Below are positions 34,048 to 45,645 of a stretch of 64,000 nucleotides of DNA, in pieces. A model generated the notes under the pieces. That model did no database searches. It saw nothing but the letters and a program-made list of their open reading frames with translations, and was not told the origin of the DNA. The stretch is taken from the NCBI GenBank assembly GCA_047967505.1, contig CM106540.1. The stretch is one strand, 5' to 3'. Source of the stretch: Dipteris shenzhenensis (taxonomy: Eukaryota > Polypodiophyta > Polypodiopsida > Gleicheniales). The position numbers were made by a program, and so were the translations under genes. Numbering within the stretch: position 1 is the stretch's first letter; every line of letters begins with the position of its first letter.

Positions 34048-34423
34048 TGTAAAAACATGTGTGCCTCAGGATCTATGGAGCGATCTAAGGTGGATAGAAC
34101 CTATGTGTAAACATGATGAAGAGAGTGCTCATGACATGTATCTCAAGTCAATTAGGTTCCAAGATAGATTAGCTTGGACTCATAAATAGAATCTTGAGTG
34201 TATGTGTATTTCTCTATTCAACAATACATGATAGGCTTCTTATATAGAGAGAGCCTTTAGAATAGTCAACACTTGTGCAATCCTCTGATCCACATTTCTT
34301 CTTGTGGATATCCTTGATCCACATCCTCACATCATGTAGTCCACATCCTAGGATGGCTACTTTAATGCATTCCTATACCATACCTTAGCCTCTAATATGT
34401 GCTCATGGCACCATATCTCAAAA
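34048..34423 (-). repeat. 5' LTR of LARD-like element, left arm
   Basis: 376 bp. The outer end reads CTCAAAA where the partner LTR has CTCAACA, so the terminal TG dinucleotide is mutated. The right arm lacks this LTR. Confidence 0.9.
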
Positions 34424-34428
34424 GAACC

Positions 34429-36470
34429 TTCGATACAACCTACTATGGAAAGGCTGTCATGGATAAGTACCACTTCCCACAGGAATCAACCAACAAACCT
34501 AGGGGACATGAAACTGCATGGAGAGCATAGATGAAGAAACCAATTTTGACACTCTGTCTAATGATGGAATGCCTAACAATCTTACCCTCCAAAAACTTAT
34601 TTAGGTAGAGCAAGCCTTGGATTGTGAGCTTCAACATTCTCAATGTGTCAGTGTCCAAATATTATCATGGCAAGTACCTTGCTTAATCTTGAAATTTGGT
34701 CTAAGATCCAAGGCCTCCTTGGTTTCTTTGTCAATGATATGAAGGGCATCGATCCTCAATTTGACTAGCACCATATTGTCCTTGAGGTTGATGCTAAGCT
34801 AGTTCAACAACAATGATGCTAGATGAACCCAAAAGGTAAAGGAGAAAATTGAAAGCTATTTAAAGGAGGATTTATATACTCCATAGACCAAGCCACATGG
34901 ATCTCTCCAATCATCAAAGTTACGTGTTTTTCTCTCAAAGGACTAGCACTTTCTATAGCAAGGAGTCCATCTAGTTCTCAGTCATCTAGAGGCATGCACC
35001 AATTAGAGAAGAGGCCATCAAAGGAGTACTTCACCTGAACAAGAAGGGAATCAAAATTTGGTAGGACCTGTGGGACCAGGCTACAATGTCTTGGAAGGAT
35101 GATCAATATTTGATTCGTAAATTAGGGATTAACAAATTTGACTTAATTCTCATCAGGAGAGATGAGACCTTTGGAACAAAGACACTCTCGCCTGGATGGG
35201 GGGGAGACTCAACCCTTCTCCTAGAGAGTTCAAGTGGGTAGGTACAAACAAAATACACATCGTTCCTATTCTTATAGAAGGAAAGGAAGAGTTGGTGGCC
35301 ACTCTCAATAAAAGGTTGCATAGAAGAGATGCACCCAAATAGTTGTTCACTAGATTTGAGAAAATCTGGAGCAAAACGATCCTTGAAAATGCAGGGATGT
35401 TTACTGTTGTTAATTCTGCACAAGGCAGTTTGGACAATAACAAAACTAGATCCATTGGTATTGGAGATGGCAGGTGTTGCAGATACAAGCAAGATTTGGA
35501 GGATATCCCTCACTTCTTTATCAGTTTCTTCCTCTTGATATTTATTTGGAACTTTATTTGTAACTATGTGTTTGATCTTTCATTCAATCTCCTTCTGGGG
35601 GATAAACCAAGTAGGTCAAAGGAAAACTAGGTAAAAATTTATAGCCAAGCCCTTTGCTATATTTGGTTGCAAATATGTTCTAATCTCTTTTTGAATGAGG
35701 CTAATGATGCAGGCCAAGTATTTCTAACTTGGTGGTGATGGATTGAGAACATGGAAATCTTGTGGGAACTTTCCAACTAGCTCCATGACTGTCTAGAAAA
35801 AAAAGTGCTGATCTCCAACACCCAAGTCACCATGATAGCCCAAACTTGGAACCTGCTATTCGGGGCCTTTGAAGCTAATCCCAATGAAGCAAGAGATGAA
35901 ATTGGTCAAACCAAGAAGAACCTAAGAAGGGCCCCATGCTAGCACAAGGAGACAAAATGCGGGAGGCATTTTCATGCCAAGTAGGGTGGACTCCTCCCCA
36001 TTGGATAGAGCAACGGAGATACTGGGAGCAGGGTTGAAGAGACGAGCAGAGGTGCACCAACACCTCAACCAATTACCACAGTTGAAGCTAGTCGCTTGGC
36101 AGAGGGGACCAAAGTCATACACCCAACCCCTCCAGTTGCTATGCAAGGTGCCAATCCAGGCATTCTCATCAGTGTGGTGTATCACCCTAAGATCTATTAC
36201 AAGGAGGAGAAAGAATGACGGGTTTCCTGATATCTTGTGAGTTGATATGATACATAGTTTTTGGTTATGTTGTTGTCTCACCTGTTGTCGGCTTTTATGC
36301 TATTCTTGGTTAATCTCCCCTATTTTGGATGTTAAGGGGCAGAGATTTACCTTGTAAAAAGCATACTTGAATTAATATAATACACCCTCTTTTGTCCCAA
36401 AAAGAGTATTAACTTTTAAGTGACATTATGTTTGTTTTTAACTTCAGAGATGATGCAATTTTTTGTCAAT
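34429..36470. other. unclassified block, left arm
   Basis: No domain recognised. The largest frame (35103-35513 minus, 136 codons) has no known motif. The part 35770-36450 corresponds to the unit duplicated in tandem in the right arm (47934-49438). The part 34429-35490 is missing from the right arm. Confidence 0.5.
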
Positions 36471-38880
36471 TTCTCGTCAATTGGTTTCTTTCATTGTGAG
36501 AGATGATCTTTTTGGGTATACAAAAAAAGAGTACTCACATAAAGAGGAACCAAGGATACTGGGAAAAAATTATATTGAAAATTTTAAAGATCAATTGTAT
36601 GCATCTAAAGAGTAGGTACTTTAAAATATCAAAGGACAAAGAAGGTCTTATGATTATGCTCCAATATTAATACTTGAAGCTCTAGCACCATCACAACTAA
36701 AGCTATCACAAGCCCTGATATCTCTAATGAAACTATTGTTGAACTAGATGAAATGGAGAGGGTATGTGTTTTGATTAAGAAAAAGATTCTATTCTCTAAT
36801 GTTATCACACTGTTTAACGCTATTTCTATTCACTCTATGTTTATAATGTGATAATATAGGTTAGCATAGAATACAATGAATTTTATAATAAAAATAGCTA
36901 AATGAAATATATCAAAGAATTTTTACTTGCTAGCGAGATTCCAGAAGCAAAGAGAAATATGTCAAACAGCTGGCTACTAGTATTTGAGCTACATTTGAAT
37001 GTGAGATTTTGAGTGGGAAATAAGCTAGTTGCTAAGTCTGTATATAGACGTTTAGATAAGTCAAAACTAGCTGGCTACTAGTATTTGAGCTACATTTGAA
37101 TGTGAGATTTTGAGTGGGAAATAAGCTAGTTGCTAAATCTGTATATAGACGTTTTGATAGGTTTAATCATACATTCGAAAGTTAACCATTTATACTATTA
37201 ACAAAACAGTTTATAATAACTACTTATTGCACACTAATCAAATACTATGAAGTTGCAGTAAGTCTAGTGATGTTAGAATAAGTCTAGTAATGTTCGCCTA
37301 AAATTCCTAATTTTTTGCTAAGATAAAACTTCAGACATATATTGAGATGTGTGTGTGTGTTGTTCATGTTGAGTTGATGTAAAAATTGGAAGACCTACAT
37401 CTATTGCCTAATACTTTAGAGTGTTACAGAGGTTCTCCTTCTGAACAATTAGCTATTGTGATTAATATAAATATTTTGTAGTCAAATATGAAGTAGGAAA
37501 ACTTCAAGTTTGGAAATAATAATCAAAGAAAGATTTCAGTAAGTAAGCAGGCATCATCTCATAAATGTATGTCATAGATTCCTTTATCATTTCTAGCCTT
37601 GGTATTTTGTATAACCACAACTATATGAAGTAAGAGCTGTTTTAAAAGGAATATCCTTTCAAAAGTATAGATCGTGATTGTCTTCCTACCATTGAGATCT
37701 CGACATGAGCTAGAAATAATGTATCCCACTACAAGGCAAAGACGTGCCACACAAGATTTTTCTTCTTCTCTCATTATAACATAATACTACATCCTAGAGT
37801 GACAATAGGGCTTCATGAAGCTATTTATAGCTAGTGTATCCTAGCATATAAAAATTCTAGGAATCTAGATTTTCTCCTCTCTATATCCCTTGACATTAGG
37901 TTTGTTCCCTAAAACTACACATTATTTTGTAGAAAAAGTTGATAGATATGTATGAAGGAAGGTAATACACCTTGACATGGACTTGTTTTTTTTAATTTTT
38001 TGCCAAATCCAAAAGTCATTACCATTAAAACAATTTCCATCATGTGGAATATTCTCACTCACTATGATAGTAGTGCTTCGATGCAACATTTTTCCATCAT
38101 TTTTCAACAACAACTCATCATAGTGTAGGAATTATGCACTTGTTTGCTCTTGTTTCCTACAAGAGTTACTCTCAAAAAAATCGTTTCTATGATCTACAAA
38201 TCCCAATAGAAGTTTAAAATATTGAACCAAATGGAATATTTTCCCTCACTATGATAGGAGTGCTTCCATATAACATTTTTCCTAAACTTTTAGATACATG
38301 TATATGAAAAGTGTTACATATATGAAGTAGAAAAACATAATTTGTGCATGTAATAATACATTCCAAAAATAATTTACAAATAAATTAATCATCCTCTTAT
38401 AAAACTATGTTAATGTTTACTTTATGTGTAGCCTTGGTGTTTCAAATGAGAATATAAACATAGTATGTGAAGTAAGAGGTATTTTGAAACTCAATCTCAA
38501 GGGAAGAATGTATCCCAATGCAAAGCAAAAACATAAAAGATTTCCATGATCTACTAATCCAAAACAAGTTTCTAGGAAAATAATTCCATTTTGTGGAGTA
38601 TTGTGCCTTACTAAGATAGTAGCACTTCCATATGACATTTTCTTAGGGTATAGAGTCACCCTTAGTTTAAAATAGAGTCAAAACTCTAAGCACAAACATT
38701 TATAGACTTAGGCAAGTAAATAAAAGTGTTCCCCTAACTAGATATGATCATTTCCCACTTGGTCCAAAAGGAGCTACACAATTACACTTTTGTGGTTTAC
38801 ATGGGCATAATGTGCAAGTGTTTTTGGCATTGTCGAGTGAGCCCTTGTGTTTGCATAAAAACTCTTAGAGGTTTTGTCTT
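36471..38880. other. AT-rich spacer downstream of the kinase pseudogene
   Basis: No gene. Three diverged modules of about 70 bp resembling TTCCATnnTGTGGAaTATTnnC...TGATAGTAGTGCTTCnATnnnACATTTT lie at about 38036, 38228 and 38585. The mirror sequence is 45650-47930. Confidence 0.55.
36968..37165. repeat. 101-bp tandem duplication
   Basis: AGCTGGCTACTAGTATTTGAG recurs at 36968 and 37069. Both units are also present in the right arm (about 47215-47420), so this duplication predates the palindrome. Confidence 0.88.
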
Positions 38881-38920
38881 CTTCTCAAAGTGTTCGAAGG
38901 GATCCCTTGATTCGGAAAAG

Positions 38921-41900
38921 TCACTCTAGCACTTCCCTCATGGATGGTCTATCTTTAGGAGACTCTTCACAGCATCTGAGTGCTATCCCCAAGACTACCC
39001 TTATCTGCTCCTCGACCTGCGTTGAGTTTATGGTAGAAGCTTCACAAGCGAGAGTATGGTCAACCACTTGGAGCGGGTGGTCATGATAAAGGGCCAAGCG
39101 TGACCATGTCACCAAAGTGTGCGATCCATTGAACATGCCACTTGTTGGCCTCTTGCACGCAAGCAACTCCAAGAGCAACACATCGTAGCTATAAACATCT
39201 GCTTTGGGTGTGAGTCTTCTTCCGTTGGCATACTCTATCACCAAACATGCAACATGAGAATGAAAAATACATGTTGCATCGAGAGAACAACGATATACTG
39301 CATTTAAAGAGACGAATTTAAATGAGTGCAAAGAATAGAGAGGGATGATATATTATCTCACCTGGGGCCATGTAACCTATCGAGCCCCTCAATGATGATA
39401 ATGTAAGGGAGTCACTCTTTTCAAAGCTGAAAAATCTTGTCGCCCACTTTAGGATCCATGCTCTCATTTAGGAGGACATTGCTAGGTTTGCGATCACAAT
39501 GCATGATGGCCTCACTTCCACAATCGTGATGCAAGTAAGCCATGGCCTGTGCAACACCCACCGCAATGTTGAGCCTTGTCATCCAATCCATCTCACAAGT
39601 CGCATTGTCATGTAAGTGATTATCTAGGTTTCCATTTGGGATAAATTCTAAGATCAATGCCTTTGTGGTGGAATTCACAATGGCACCAAGTATCCTTACT
39701 AAATTTCTATGCTGAACCTTACATAAGGTTTGGCATTCTGCCCTAAAGATTCTATACATTTTGGGATCATGCTCTAGAGCTCTTAGTGTCTTGATGGCAA
39801 CAGCTTCACCATCATGCAAGATGCCCTTGTAGACAAGGCTGGAGCCTCCTATTCCAATAATATTGTTGACACTGAATCCATTCGTTGCATCCCGAAGATC
39901 GGCTTCTGTTAAATTTAAGAGCTTACTAGGCAAGATAGGTAACCTCCATTCCAGCTCTTGTAGGGATGTGCTAGAGTGCAAAATGCAAACTGTGACTACC
40001 ACAAGAAACAATACACCCACCGAGCAAACTCCAACTGGAACTATAACTTTCCGGATTAAACTTCCATTTGTATGTATGTTAGAAGTGCACGATATATTAG
40101 CATGCCCATTTGACTTACAAGCTGGCAATGGAATCCCACACAAGTCAGGGTTGCCAATATAAGAGGCACTGGTAAAGGTATTGAACTGACCTCCCTGTGG
40201 AATTGGTCCAAAAAGATGGTTATTGCTAACATCGAAACTGGATAGTCGATGTATTAGAGTAAGACTCCACGGGATCTCACCATCCAAGGAATTATTGAAC
40301 AAATCCAAAGTCTGAAGATTTGACAACTTCCCAAAACTTGAAGGAATCGCACCATGCAAATTGTTTTTGGACAAATTCAAGTTGGTGATTCCAATCAAAG
40401 AGCCGAAATCAGAAGGGATTTCCCCATCTATACGATTCCCCGACAAATCCAAGGATGCCATGGTCGCAGAGATATACAAGTACCTTAAAACATTGCCCTT
40501 CTCAAAAATCTACAAATTGTCGAGGTAGAGAACTTGGGAAGCCTTTAAGTGCAACGGATTCTGGAAGGCCGGCAGATTGATTGTCTTTGGAAGACTTCCT
40601 GAGAATTGATTGTCGGAAAGATGAAGCACTTAGAGCAGGGGAGAAAAATTGAAAGCCCAATGCGGTAGATGTCCAGTGAGGGAGTTGTTGTGAAGAATCA
40701 AAACTCGGACGGATGCCAGTTTATTTAGGATTGGTGGCAACGAACCTGAGAGGTGGTTATTGGCTAGGTTGATAACAGCCAAACTAGAACAATCTCCGAG
40801 TGCACGAGGAAGACCACCACCAAAAGCATTCTGTGACAAGTCCAAAAGCTGAAGGTTGGTGAGACTTCCAAGAGATTCAGGAATTGCACCGCTGAGACGG
40901 TTGTTGGAAATCTTGAGAAGCTAGATACCACCTAATAATCTCCCAATTTCAAGAGGCAGGCTCTGACTGAGAAGATTTGCTGACAGGTCCAGGGTTGCAA
41001 ACTCGTACTCATCCCGTATCGCTTGACCATACTGCATCATCAAACTACTATGGATCTGCGCTTGAGATACGAAGTGAGGCAAATTGAAGTCGGATATCTT
41101 GCCGGAAAGCTGGTTTCCTGAGAAATCAACATAGGAAAAGGGGATACTCTGATTTATAGTAGGGATCCTGCCAGAGAATTGATTATCCGACAAGTCAATT
41201 ATAAGGGGAGCATTATCGAAGCTCGAATTAGTAAAATCTGGGATGTGCCCTTCAAAACGGTTCGAATGGAGATCTAATTCTTGGAGGGGCAACTTTGGAA
41301 GCCACGACTTTAATCCACCAAAGAATTGGTTTGCAGTCAGGATGACGACACCGAGATTTGAGCAGTTGTCCATGGACTCAAGAACGGGACCTTTGACCAT
41401 GTTATGCTCCAGAGAGACCATCCCAAGGTGTGGCCAAAAGTCCCCGATGTGTTCGGACAGGGTTCCATGAAAGAGATTCTTTCCGAGAGAGAGATAATCA
41501 AGCGAAGTGCAATTTGAGAAGGCAAGTAACGTGCCAGAGAAATTGTTAGAGGACAAGTCCAAAGAGGATAAGCTGGGGCAATTAGAAATATCCGACGCTC
41601 GGATATGTCCACTAAAATGATTTACAGAAAGGTCGAGGAACCAAACCCCGCTGCTGTTTGCCAGAATCCCGTCTGGAAAAGGTCCTACCAAGGAGTTGGA
41701 GCTCAAATCCAGGAAGTTGGAGCTGAAATCTAGGGAGTTGGAGTGAAGCTGTATAATGCCAGTTGTTTGGAAGCCCGTGAGGTTGTTGGCAGCGAGATTT
41801 AGAAAGTTAAGAGCTGTGAGGTTGGCAAATGAAGCTGGAAGGTTGCCCGCGAGAGAACAGGACCTTAAACCGAGATCTGTCAATGGAAGTGTAAAAACCC

Positions 41901-42042
41901 AAGCGGGGATATGGCCGAGCTGTAAGTGATTTCCAGAAAGCTCAAGATATTGTAGGTTGGAGAGATTGGAGAACGTCTCGGGAATCTTTCCAGTGAAAGA
42001 GTTGTAAGAGAGATCGAGGTGGACCAGCTGGGAGCCCTTCAT
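38921..42042 (-). pseudogene. LRR receptor-like kinase (non-RD), left copy, headless
   Basis: Read on the minus strand: LRRs from 42042 to about 40290, a GGQFNTF..SYIGNPDLCGIPL cap, a transmembrane helix near 40040-39970 (VGVCSVGVLFLVVVTVCIL), then the kinase with P-loop GIGGSSLVYKG, VAIK Lys and HCDRKPSN (right copy HCDLKPSN). Its 5' end is exactly the inner palindrome edge, so it lacks the signal peptide and about the first 165 residues kept in the right copy. Private stops: TAG 40921-40923, TAA 40630-40632 (both C to T against the right copy) and TGA 38921-38923 near the C-terminus. Stops shared with the right arm: TAG 40510-40512 and loss of the DFG Phe-Gly with frameshift near 39430. Dead receptor kinase. 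Confidence 0.93.
39235..39361 (-). other. kinase-domain intron, left copy (127 bp)
   Basis: Donor CCCCAG|GTGAG and acceptor GGTGATAG|AG on the minus strand. Splicing restores MAPE-YANGRRLTP across the APE motif. The mirror copy has the same length. Confidence 0.85.
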
Positions 42043-42534
42043 GGGACAAACTTGTGCTCCACTGTCCCCATCGCTGGCTTGTTTGTGTGCTCTCTCTAAT
42101 CTTACTCACTTCTCAGCACAATCTTCCAGCCTTACTGGTGAGATCCCCCCTTGCTTCTCCCATCTCACACGCCTTCGACATCTTGACCTCTCTTTCAATC
42201 CTCGCCTCCATGGCTTGCTGCCCATCTCCATTTGCTCTCTTCCACGGCTGCAGTATCTAGACTTGTCCGACGCCGGCGATATCACTGTTGACATTGTCGC
42301 TTGCTTCGCCCATAGCTCGGTCGCCCTTCCAAATCTCAAATATTTGGCCCTCCGTGGGATCAACATTGGCTCTCCACTTCCCAAGAACTTCTCTTCTGTA
42401 CGAAAGTTGCAGCATCTAGACTTGAGTTGGACCAACATAAGTGGCGATTTCCCATCGTCTCTGTGTTGGGTACCCGAGTTGAAGAACCTCAACCTCGGTG
42501 GGAACTTGCTGAACTCGACATTGCCTTCCTGCTT
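42038..42534. other. palindrome spacer (497 bp)
   Basis: Unique sequence between the two arms. On the plus strand it encodes the most N-terminal LRRs of the right kinase copy (SLTGEIPPCFSHL, LRHLDLSFNP, LQHLDLSWTNISGDFP). The left arm stops at 42037 (AGCTGGGAGCCC) and the right arm starts at 42535 (GGGCTCCCAGCT). Confidence 0.88.
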
Positions 42535-45500
42535 GGGCTCCCAGCTTGTCTGCCTCTATCTCTCTTCCAACTCTTTCACTAGAAAGATTCCCGAGACGTT
42601 CTCCAATCTCTCCAACCTACAGTCTCTTGAGCTTTCTGGAAATCACTTAGAGCTCGGCCATATCCCCGCTTGGGTTCTTACACTTCCATTGAGATACCTC
42701 GGTTTAAGTTCCTGTTCTCTCGTAGGCAAGCTTCCAGCTTCATTTGCCAACCCCACAGCTCTTAACGCTCTATATCTCGCTGCCAACAACCTCACGGGCT
42801 TCCAAACAACTGGCATCTTATAGCTTCGCTCCAACTCCCTGGATTTTAGCTCCAACTCCTTGGTAGGACCTTTTCCAGACTGGATTCTGGCAAACAGCAA
42901 TGGGGTTGTTCTCCTCGACCTTTCTGCAAATCATTTTAGTGGACATATCCGAGCGTCGGATATATCTAATTTCCCCAGCTTATCGTCTTTGGACTTGTCC
43001 TCTAACAATTTCTCTGGCACGTTACTTGCCTTCTCAAATTGCACTTCGCTTAATTATTTCTCTCTCAGAAAGAATCTCTTTCATGGAACCCTGCCCGAAC
43101 ACATCGGGGACTTTTGGCCACAACTTCAGATGGTCTCTCTGGAGCATAACAAGCTCAAAGGTCCCGTTCCTGAGTCCATGGCCAATTGCTCAAATCTCGT
43201 TCTCGTCAACCTGACTGCAAACCAATTCTCTGGTGGTTTAAAGTCGTGGCTTCCAAAGTTGCCCCTCCAAGTATTAGATCTCCATTCGAACCGTTTTGAA
43301 GGGCGCATCCCAGATTTTACTAATTCAAGCATCGATAGTGTTCCCCTTACAATTGACTTGTCGAATAATCAATTCTCTAGCAGGATCCCTGCTATAAATC
43401 AGAGTATCCCCTTTTCCCACGTTGATTTCTCAGGAAACCAGCTTTCCGGCAAGATATCCGACTTCAATTTGCCTCACTTCGCATCTCAAGCGCAGATCCG
43501 TCAGTATCATTAAAGCGATACCTAGTACTTTGATGATGCAGTATGGTCAAGCGATATCGGATCACTACGAGTTTGCAACCCTGGACCTGTCAGCAAATCT
43601 TCTCAGTCAGAGCCTCCCTCTTGAAATTGGGAGATTATTAGGTGGTATCCAGCTTCTCAAGATTTCCAACAACCTTCTCAGCGGTGCAATTCCTGAATCT
43701 CTTGGAAATCTCACCAACCTTCAGCTTTTGGACTTGCCAGGGAATGCTTTCGATGGTGGTCTTCCTCGCGCACTCGGAGATTGTTCCAATTTGGCCGTTC
43801 TCAACCTAGCCAATAACACCCTCTCAGGTTCGTTCCCACGAGTCCTAAATAAACTAGCATCCCTCCGCGTTTTGATTCTTCACAACAATTCCCTTACTGG
43901 TCATATACCGCATTGGGCTTTCAATTTTTCTCCCCTGCTCCAAGTGCTTCATCTTTCCGACAATCAATTCTCAGGAAGTCTTCCAAAGACAATCAATCTG
44001 CCGGCCTTCCGGAATGTAAATGCTTCCCAAGTTCTCTACCTCGACAATTTGTAGATTTTTGAGAAGGGCAATGTTTTAAGGTACTTGTATATCTTTGGGA
44101 CCATGGCATCCTTGGATTTGTCCGTCTAGATGGGGATATCTCTTCTGATTTCGGCTCTTTGATTTCCATCATCTACTTGAATTTGTCCCACAACAATTTG
44201 CATGGTGCGATTCCTTTAAGTTTTGGGAACTTGTCAAATCTTCAGACTTTGGATTTGTCCAATAATGCATTGGGTGGTGACATCCCATCCACGCTCACTC
44301 TAATACATGGACTATCTATTTTCGATGTGAGCAACAACCATCTTTTTGGACCAATTCCACAAGGAGGTCAATTCAATACCTTTACTAGTGCCTCCTATAT
44401 TGGCAACCTTGACTTGTGTGGGATTCCATTGCCAGCTTGTAAGTCAAGTGGGCATGCTAATATATCGTGCACTTCTGACATACATACAAATGGAAGTTTA
44501 ATCCAGAAAGTTATAGTTCCAGTTGGAGTTTGCTCGGTGGGTGTATTGTTTCTTGTGGTAGTCACAATTTGCATTTTGTGCTCTAGCACATCCCTACAAG
44601 AGCTGGGATGGAGGTTACCTATCTTGCCTAGTAAGCTCTTAAATTTAACAGAAGCCGATCTTCGGGCTGCAACAAATGGATTCAGTGTCAACAATATTAT
44701 TGGAATAGGAGGCTCCAGCCTTGTCTACAAGGGCATCTTGCACGATGGTGAAGCTGTTGCCATCAAGACACTAAGAGCTCTAGAGCATGATTCCAAAATG
44801 TATAGAATCTTTAGGGTGGAATGCCAAACCTTAGGTAAGGTTCGGCACAGAAATTTAGTAAGGATACTTGGTGCCATTGCGAATTCCACCACAAAGGCAT
44901 TGATCTTAGAATTTATCCCAAATGGAAACCTAGATAATCACTTACATGACAATGCGACTTGTGAGATGGATTGGATGACAAGGCTCAACATTGCGGTGGG
45001 TGTCGCACAAGCCATGGCTTACTTGCATCACGATTGTGGAAGTGAGGCCAGCATGCATTGTGATCTCAAACCTAGCAATGTCCTCCTAAATGAGAGCATG
45101 GATCCTAAAGTGGGTGACAAGATTTTTCAGCTTTGAAAAGAGTGACTCCCTTACATTATCATCATTGAGGGGCTCGATAGGTTACATGGCCCCAGGTGAG
45201 ATAATATATCATCCCTCTCTATTCTTTGCACTCATTTAAATTCGTCTCTTTAAATGTAGTATATCGTTGTTCTCTCGATGCAACATGTATTTTTCATTCT
45301 CATGTTGCATGTTTGGTGATAGAGTATGCCAACGGAAGAAGACTCACACCCAAAGTAGATGTTTATAGCTACGGTGTGTTGCTCTTGGAGTTGCTTGCGT
45401 GCAAGAGGCCAACAAGTGACATGTTCAACGGATCGCACACTTTGGTGACATCGTCACGCTTAGCCCTTTATCATGACCACCCGCTCCAAGTGCTTGACCA

Positions 45501-45645
45501 TACTCTCGCCTGTGAAGCTTCTACCATAAACTCAACTCAGGTCAAGGAACAGATAAGCGTAGTCTTGGGGATAGTGCTCAGATGCTGTGAAGAGTCTCCT
45601 AGAGATAGACCATCCATGAGGAGAGTGCTAGAGCGACTTTTGTGA
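42041..45645 (+). pseudogene. LRR receptor-like kinase (non-RD), right copy
   Basis: Plus-strand LRRs from 42041, cap SYIGNLDLCGIPLPACKS, transmembrane helix (VGVCSVGVLFLVVVTICIL, about 44521-44580), kinase with GIGGSSLVYKG, VAIKTL, HRNLVRILG, the non-RD loop HCDLKPSN, and after the intron YANGRRLTPKVDVYSYGVLLLEL to TGA 45643-45645. The ATG at 42041 is only the first in frame; sequence upstream is antisense left arm, so signal peptide and N-cap are absent. Lesions: TAG 42821-42823 (CAG in left copy), a 22-bp insertion with stop near 43502-43525, TAG 44052-44054 (shared), a 7-bp loss near 44129, and DFG lost with frameshift near 45118 (shared). The non-RD class includes immune receptors such as FLS2 and XA21; this copy cannot signal. 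Confidence 0.93.
45196..45322 (+). other. kinase-domain intron, right copy (127 bp)
   Basis: CCCCAG|GTGAG donor and GGTGATAG|AG acceptor; joining gives the APE Glu codon. A frame that runs from inside the intron (45226) into the exon is a reading artefact. Confidence 0.85.

Larger units (their letters stand above)
31587..34423 (-). mobile_element. non-coding LTR element (LARD-like), left palindrome copy
   Basis: Two 376-bp LTRs (5' at 34048-34423, 3' at 31587-31962) in minus orientation. Target duplication GAACC at 31582-31586 and 34424-34428. A PBS-like sequence follows the 5' LTR, and a purine tract (AAGGGGAGATG on the minus strand) precedes the 3' LTR. The 2.1-kb interior has frames up to 156 codons (32779-33249 plus) but no gag or pol motif on either strand. 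The right arm has the same element, so it was present before the inverted duplication. Confidence 0.9.
23654..42037 (-). repeat. left arm of giant inverted repeat
   Basis: The sequence is the reverse complement of 42535-58488 in the same order: 210-bp tandem, GA tract, copia relic, LTR element, unclassified block, AT-rich spacer, LRR receptor kinase pseudogene. In about 130 bases around 40021-40150 I counted four differences from the right arm. Private changes are the gag-only insertion 24596-27233, a 143-bp triplication at 29033-29461, and a deletion of about 1.33 kb at about 31421. Arm length is 18.4 kb with the insertion. Confidence 0.93.

Noticed and set aside
42000-42560. Palindrome as an assembly or fold-back read artefact
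   Set aside because: The arms differ by base changes, a 2.6-kb insertion with TSD, a 143-bp triplication, a 752-bp duplication and two large deletions. An artefact would give near-identical arms.
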